In this document: positions 53,545 through 57,336 of the stretch, one piece after another
Layout of the letters: each line of letters begins with the position of its first letter
Position numbering within the stretch: the stretch's first letter is position 1
Assembly: GCF_016429015.1 (NCBI RefSeq)
Contig: NZ_JAELTU010000029.1
Coordinates: 1 to 57,336, forward strand
Reading direction: 5' to 3'
Origin: Rhizobium sp. ASV20
GTDB lineage: Bacteria > Pseudomonadota > Alphaproteobacteria > Rhizobiales > Rhizobiaceae
Length of the DNA stretch: 57,336 bases
Made by a program: the position numbers and the translations under genes
Notes under the pieces: model-generated
Seen by the model: only the letters and a program-made list of their open reading frames with translations
Database searches by the model: none
Told to the model about the DNA's origin: nothing

Positions 53545-54393
53545 CTAGTGCCCCACTCGCGACAGGACGTCCGCCTTCAGGAATCGCTCGACGATGAACA
53601 TAAACACCAAGGAGGGTACGAGCAGCAAGAGGGCGGTGATCGAGGCGATCTGATAGTTGCCGCCTGCACCTGCGGTATAGAGCAGCAACGGAAGCATATT
53701 CACGTCGGGCGCGCCGACGAAATAGCTTCCGGTGAACTCATCGAGGCTTTCCAGGAAGACGAAGATCGCGCTTGCCATCAGGCCTGGTGCAGCAAGTGGC
53801 AGCGTGATGTCGAGAAAGGCCCGGAATGCGCTGGCGCCCGCCGAGCGCGCCGCTTGTTCCAGCTCCTCGTCGATCGCCGAGAAGGCTGCCGTCGCGATCC
53901 AAACGGCGTATACGAGGCCATGGGAGGCGTGCACCAACACGACGCCCAATATCGTGCCGTTAAGGCGGATCTCGTAGAAGATGCGCGCGACGTTCACATA
54001 AACGGTCAGATTCGGGAAGGCCTGAGGGATCAGGAAGGCGAGCAGAATCAGTGCCCGGAAGGGCAGCTTCAGTCGAGCCAGCGCGTAGCCGGCGGGAATT
54101 GCCAGCAGAAGCGAGAGCGCTACGGTCAGGAAGGCGACGATCAGTGAGTTGGTGAGCGATTCCGCCGCCCCGCCGCGCGGTGCAAACACGCGAGCCCAGC
54201 TGCTGAAGCCGTATTGAAGCGGTAGGCTATGCGGGAAATACCACTTCTCGGCAACTGTCCACAGAAGCAGGTTGGCAAGCGGCCCGAAGATGAAGAATGC
54301 CATCAGGCCGAAGATGATGGTACGCGGGATCCACCAGAGCGCGGTCAGCGGATGCGATTGTGCGGCGGTGACACCTACGGCAGCGTTTGTCAT
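53545..54393 (-). CDS. ABC permease, MalG/PotC type
   Basis: 282 residues from ATG 54393 (AAGGAG), overlapping the stop of the preceding permease (ATGA). Six hydrophobic segments and an EAA loop EQAARSAGASAFRAFLDITLPLAAPG. Typical of iron/polyamine/sugar-type importers. Confidence 0.9.
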   Translation of the reverse strand: MTNAAVGVTAAQSHPLTALWWIPRTIIFGLMAFFIFGPLANLLLWTVAEKWYFPHSLPLQYGFSSWARVFAPRGGAAESLTNSLIVAFLTVALSLLLAIPAGYALARLKLPFRALILLAFLIPQAFPNLTVYVNVARIFYEIRLNGTILGVVLVHASHGLVYAVWIATAAFSAIDEELEQAARSAGASAFRAFLDITLPLAAPGLMASAIFVFLESLDEFTGSYFVGAPDVNMLPLLLYTAGAGGNYQIASITALLLLVPSLVFMFIVERFLKADVLSRVGH

Positions 54394-55214
54394 GCGCGCT
54401 CCTTGAGGCTCTGGCGAAGATAGATCCATGCGACCGATGAGGCGAGTGCCAGCGAAATGAGGCCGAGCGCGTTCGCGACCCCGTAATCACCATAGGCGTT
54501 CACCCGGAAGGCGATGTCGGCGGTCAGCATGGTCGGCGATTGCGCATTGATCATCAGCGGCACGGACAGAACCGACATCATGGTGACGAAGGACAGGATG
54601 AGACCAACCGTGAGCGTCACCGACACCTGCGGCACGACGATCTCGAAGAGAACGCGTAGACGCGAGGCGCCGAGATTGCGTGCAGCCTCGATCGTGTCGC
54701 GATTGATGGAGGCCATGGCGCCAGCGACGAGTAGCGCAACGAACGGCGTCTGCTTCCAGACAAAGGCAATGACGATACCGCGCCAGTCGAGATAGCTCTG
54801 GGCGCTGAGTGGTGTCAGCAGGCCGAGGCTGATCAACGTGCTGTTCATGAGGCCGCTTTTCGCAAGAAATGTCCGCAGGATCTGGCCGACGACGATGAAG
54901 GGAATGAACATCGGCCAGCGGTAGAGCCAACGCAGGATGGCAACGGCAACCGGATGCTCTCCAAGCGTCAAATATCCACCGATGGCAATCGAGGCGATAC
55001 CGATGAGCGCCGTGGAGATTGTAATGATGACGACCGTAAAGATGATGTCGTTCGTGTAGAGATCGAAGGTCTTGTAGAAGTTATCCCAGCCAAAGGCTCC
55101 GCCGTCTACACGGAAAGCACCGACCGCCGACATGATCAGCGGTAGAATGAAAAGAAAGGCGATCACCGCCAGCGCCGGTAATACCAGCAATAGACCGAAG
55201 AGGCGTTTGGACAT
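54390..55214 (-). CDS. ABC permease, PotB type
   Basis: 274 residues with six membrane segments and EAA loop EAARNLGASRLRVLFEIVVPQ. Partner of the next permease by a 4-base overlap. A hairpin lies between it and the binding protein. Confidence 0.9.
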   Translation of the reverse strand: MSKRLFGLLLVLPALAVIAFLFILPLIMSAVGAFRVDGGAFGWDNFYKTFDLYTNDIIFTVVIITISTALIGIASIAIGGYLTLGEHPVAVAILRWLYRWPMFIPFIVVGQILRTFLAKSGLMNSTLISLGLLTPLSAQSYLDWRGIVIAFVWKQTPFVALLVAGAMASINRDTIEAARNLGASRLRVLFEIVVPQVSVTLTVGLILSFVTMMSVLSVPLMINAQSPTMLTADIAFRVNAYGDYGVANALGLISLALASSVAWIYLRQSLKERA

Positions 55215-55240
55215 CAGTCGACCTCGTCAATGAGAAATAT

Positions 55241-55266
55241 GCTCCCCGCCGTTTCCGGCAGGGAGC
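55241..55266. repeat. Intercistronic hairpin
   Basis: Stem GCTCCCCGCCG / CGGCAGGGAGC with TTTC loop (one G-T pair) between the binding-protein stop and the first permease. Such hairpins protect the 5' part of the mRNA and raise binding-protein levels. Confidence 0.6.
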
Positions 55267-55274
55267 GGTGCGGC

Positions 55275-56408
55275 TTACTTCACGGATTGTTCGTAGGCTT
55301 CCAGGATCGCGGAGTTGTAGGGCGCGATCGGGAAAGGCTTGCCCTTGGAGGCAAGGTCATCCGGCGTGATATCGACAAAAAGCTTGTTCCAGGTCGCTTC
55401 GTCGAGCTTCGGCTTCACGAACTGGGCGTCGATGCCGGGATACCAGTTGAACTTCTTGACGATGCCGTCGGCTTGAACTTCAGGGCTGGTTGCAAGTGCG
55501 ATGAATTTCTCGGCAAGTTCCTTGTGCGAGGCCTTGGCCGGGATGACGTAGTGCATCGGCTGGCCGGGCATGCCCGGGGAGGGCAGGAAAAGCTTCAACT
55601 CCGGCGGCAGTTGGCCGTTCGCCTGCCAGGAGTAGAACATGTCCACCCACACCGGTCCCATGGCGATTTCACCGCGAGAAAGAAGGTCGAGCGTGCCGGC
55701 ATTGCCGGGCGTGAGCGTCGCGTTCTTGGTGAAGTCCGCGAGGCTCTTGAAGGCGTCGCCCCACTTGGCGGTTTCTTCCTTCTTGAACGGGCCGGTCATC
55801 AGGTTGTTGGCATCGCCGCTACCGAAAGCGTAGATCCAGCCCATGACGAAGCTAACGCCGGAAGCGCCGCCCTTGATGCCGTTATAGCCAAACTGCTTCG
55901 GATGTTCCTTGGCCCATGCCGCGAGGTCCGTGTAGCTCTTTGGCGGGTTTTGAACCAGGGCGGGATTGTAGGCGATTGCCGTCTGACTGTTGAACATTGG
56001 CATGACGTAGCCATCGACGTCGGTGCCGAGAGCGTTCTTGGCATTGCTGCGCGAAACGAGCTTGCCGGTGTCGATGTTGGCGCGATACTTTTCGAGGTAA
56101 CCCTTCTGGACCATCGGGCCAGCGAACTTCTCGTGCACGACGGCGACGTCGATATCCCACTTGGTGCTGCCTGCTGCCTGCTGAGCGTCAAAGCGCTCCA
56201 GGATCTTCTGCGAGCCGGCATCGCCGGGGCCGGTGCCGACGGCGCGAACGGTGTTGCCTGGATATGTCTTTTCAAAAAGCGGTCCAAGATACTGGTTGAC
56301 GTAGTCGACCATGTTCTGGTCGCCTGCGGTTGCAACCGTCAGCTCCTCTGCCTTTAGCGGGAGCGCAGCAAGAGTAATTGCAAAAGCGGCATAGGTCAGT
56401 CTCTTCAT
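55275..56408 (-). CDS. ABC extracellular solute-binding protein (family 1)
   Basis: 377 residues. Signal peptide 1-20 (KRLTYAAFAITLAALPLKA), mature ELTVATAGDQNMVDYVNQYLGPLFEK; later NPPKSYTDLAAWAKEHP and PVWVDMFYSWQANGQ. Fits the iron/polyamine/phosphonate-like binding proteins; ligand unknown. Cotranscribed with the ATPase upstream and the two permeases downstream. Confidence 0.88.
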   Translation of the reverse strand: MKRLTYAAFAITLAALPLKAEELTVATAGDQNMVDYVNQYLGPLFEKTYPGNTVRAVGTGPGDAGSQKILERFDAQQAAGSTKWDIDVAVVHEKFAGPMVQKGYLEKYRANIDTGKLVSRSNAKNALGTDVDGYVMPMFNSQTAIAYNPALVQNPPKSYTDLAAWAKEHPKQFGYNGIKGGASGVSFVMGWIYAFGSGDANNLMTGPFKKEETAKWGDAFKSLADFTKNATLTPGNAGTLDLLSRGEIAMGPVWVDMFYSWQANGQLPPELKLFLPSPGMPGQPMHYVIPAKASHKELAEKFIALATSPEVQADGIVKKFNWYPGIDAQFVKPKLDEATWNKLFVDITPDDLASKGKPFPIAPYNSAILEAYEQSVK

Positions 56409-56445
56409 GAGTACATCTCCATGGTTTCAATGAATAAAGTCAGGT

Positions 56446-57336
56446 TCAAGCTTTCCCGGCTGCGGACCGGGAAATCGATATTGCCGGGTTCGAAACCGGC
56501 GAATTGAAAAGAAAGAGCGCGTCTGGCGCGACATGGACCTGGACATGCTCGCCAGGCTCGAAAGCCCGCGGCGCGTCCGCCATGATTTCACGGTCGCCGA
56601 GACGAACCGAATGACGCCAATGGCCACCCGGATAGCTGACGGCCGTCACTTCCCCAAGAAATGTCATGCCTGGGGCCGCGATCGGAGTGTCCGTGGGAAA
56701 AAGCTGCGCGGCTTCCGGGCGGAAACGCGCCTCGATTGCGCCGGCGCGAAGGTCACGGCCAAGCATCGGCACACTTCCTGCGGCATTCGAGGCGGCAGCC
56801 GCGATATTAAAATTGCCTCCTTGGGGCGCACCTTCAAGATCAAGGACGTTTTCTGCGCCCATGAAAGCGGCGACGAATGCTGATGCGGGGCGGTTGTAAA
56901 CCTCCTCGGGTGTACCCTGTTGTGCGATATTTCCGGCATTCAGAATGACAATTCGATCCGCCATGACCATCGCTTCTTCCCGGTCATGGGTAACGTGGAT
57001 GGCCGTAATGCCGAGGCGCTTCTGCAACGCGCGCAACTCATGGCGCACGGTCAAGCGGATGCGGGCATCGAGATTGGACAATGGTTCGTCGAGCAGCAGG
57101 ATCTCGGGGTCGACTGCCAGCGCACGGCCGAGCGCGACACGCTGGCGCTGGCCGCCTGACAGCGCAGAAGGCTTGCGCGCTCCAAGCCCGTCGAGACCAA
57201 GAAGGCTCTGCATGGCGGTCACGCGGCTTGCGATCTCCGCCTTGGCGACGCCCTTGAGTTTCAACCCGTAGCCGATGTTCTGTGCCACGGTCATGTGTGG
57301 CCAGAGCGCATAGGATTGAAAGACGAGTGCCATGCC
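56446..57336 (-). CDS. ABC transporter ATPase, 5' end outside window
   Basis: The frame is open to the right edge, so Walker A is missing. Visible: Q loop VFQSYALWPHMT, signature LSGGQRQRVALGRAL, Walker B EILLLDEPLSNLD, switch His VTHDREEAM, and a C-terminal TOBE-like domain. PotA/FbpC/MalK class. Partial at the 5' end only; 3' end at 56446. Confidence 0.92.
   Translation of the reverse strand, partial: GMALVFQSYALWPHMTVAQNIGYGLKLKGVAKAEIASRVTAMQSLLGLDGLGARKPSALSGGQRQRVALGRALAVDPEILLLDEPLSNLDARIRLTVRHELRALQKRLGITAIHVTHDREEAMVMADRIVILNAGNIAQQGTPEEVYNRPASAFVAAFMGAENVLDLEGAPQGGNFNIAAAASNAAGSVPMLGRDLRAGAIEARFRPEAAQLFPTDTPIAAPGMTFLGEVTAVSYPGGHWRHSVRLGDREIMADAPRAFEPGEHVQVHVAPDALFLFNSPVSNPAISISRSAAGKA

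Overview
The window looks like chromosome or a large replicon of a Rhizobium-type alphaproteobacterium. The evidence is gene content (DUF982, DUF2171, DUF2934 and DUF4142 small proteins, HWE histidine kinase, EcfG-like sigma factor, many Liv-type and sugar-type ABC transporters), strong GGAGG ribosome sites and high GC at third codon positions. This is inference from gene families; no rRNA or tRNA gene was seen.

Layout. 1-640: 3' end of a group II intron (maturase C terminus, domain V, domain VI) cut by the left edge. 0.9-32.4 kb: a general-stress-response (GSR) island. Short stress genes, catalase KatE, the TreZ/TreY/GlgX trehalose-glycogen block, UdgX-like uracil-DNA glycosylase, topoisomerase IB, BON-domain proteins, cold shock protein, S21, an HWE kinase with its receiver, and an EcfG-like sigma factor lie together. 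By eye I found eleven exact GGAAC-N16-CGTT sequences here (the EcfG promoter consensus). All lie upstream of genes on the correct strand, nine of them 27-47 bases before a start codon. Several further copies have one changed base at the -10. The same stretch also holds decayed genes: an rpsU copy, a DUF892 ferritin-like gene, a DUF3175 gene, an ORF split by one TGA, possibly a ribosome-hibernation factor, and a sigma-factor copy that has lost its stop.

32.7-52.1 kb: a catabolic region with three LysR regulators. An eight-gene minus-strand operon runs DapA-like lyase, 3-hydroxyanthranilate 3,4-dioxygenase, a complete Liv-type ABC transporter (binding protein, two permeases, two ATPases) and an aspartate-dehydrogenase-like enzyme. 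Next to it lie a FAD monooxygenase, a cofactor-free HOD-type 2,4-dioxygenase and an arylformamidase-like hydrolase, which together resemble the ring-opening part of 4-quinolone degradation to anthranilate. A second, very similar binding protein, an aldehyde dehydrogenase, an adenine-deaminase-family amidohydrolase and a membrane protein complete the set. My inference is an uptake and degradation pathway for an N-heteroaromatic or kynurenine-type compound.

52.5-57.3 kb: a LacI regulator followed by an ABC importer (two permeases, binding protein, ATPase cut by the right edge) for an unknown solute.
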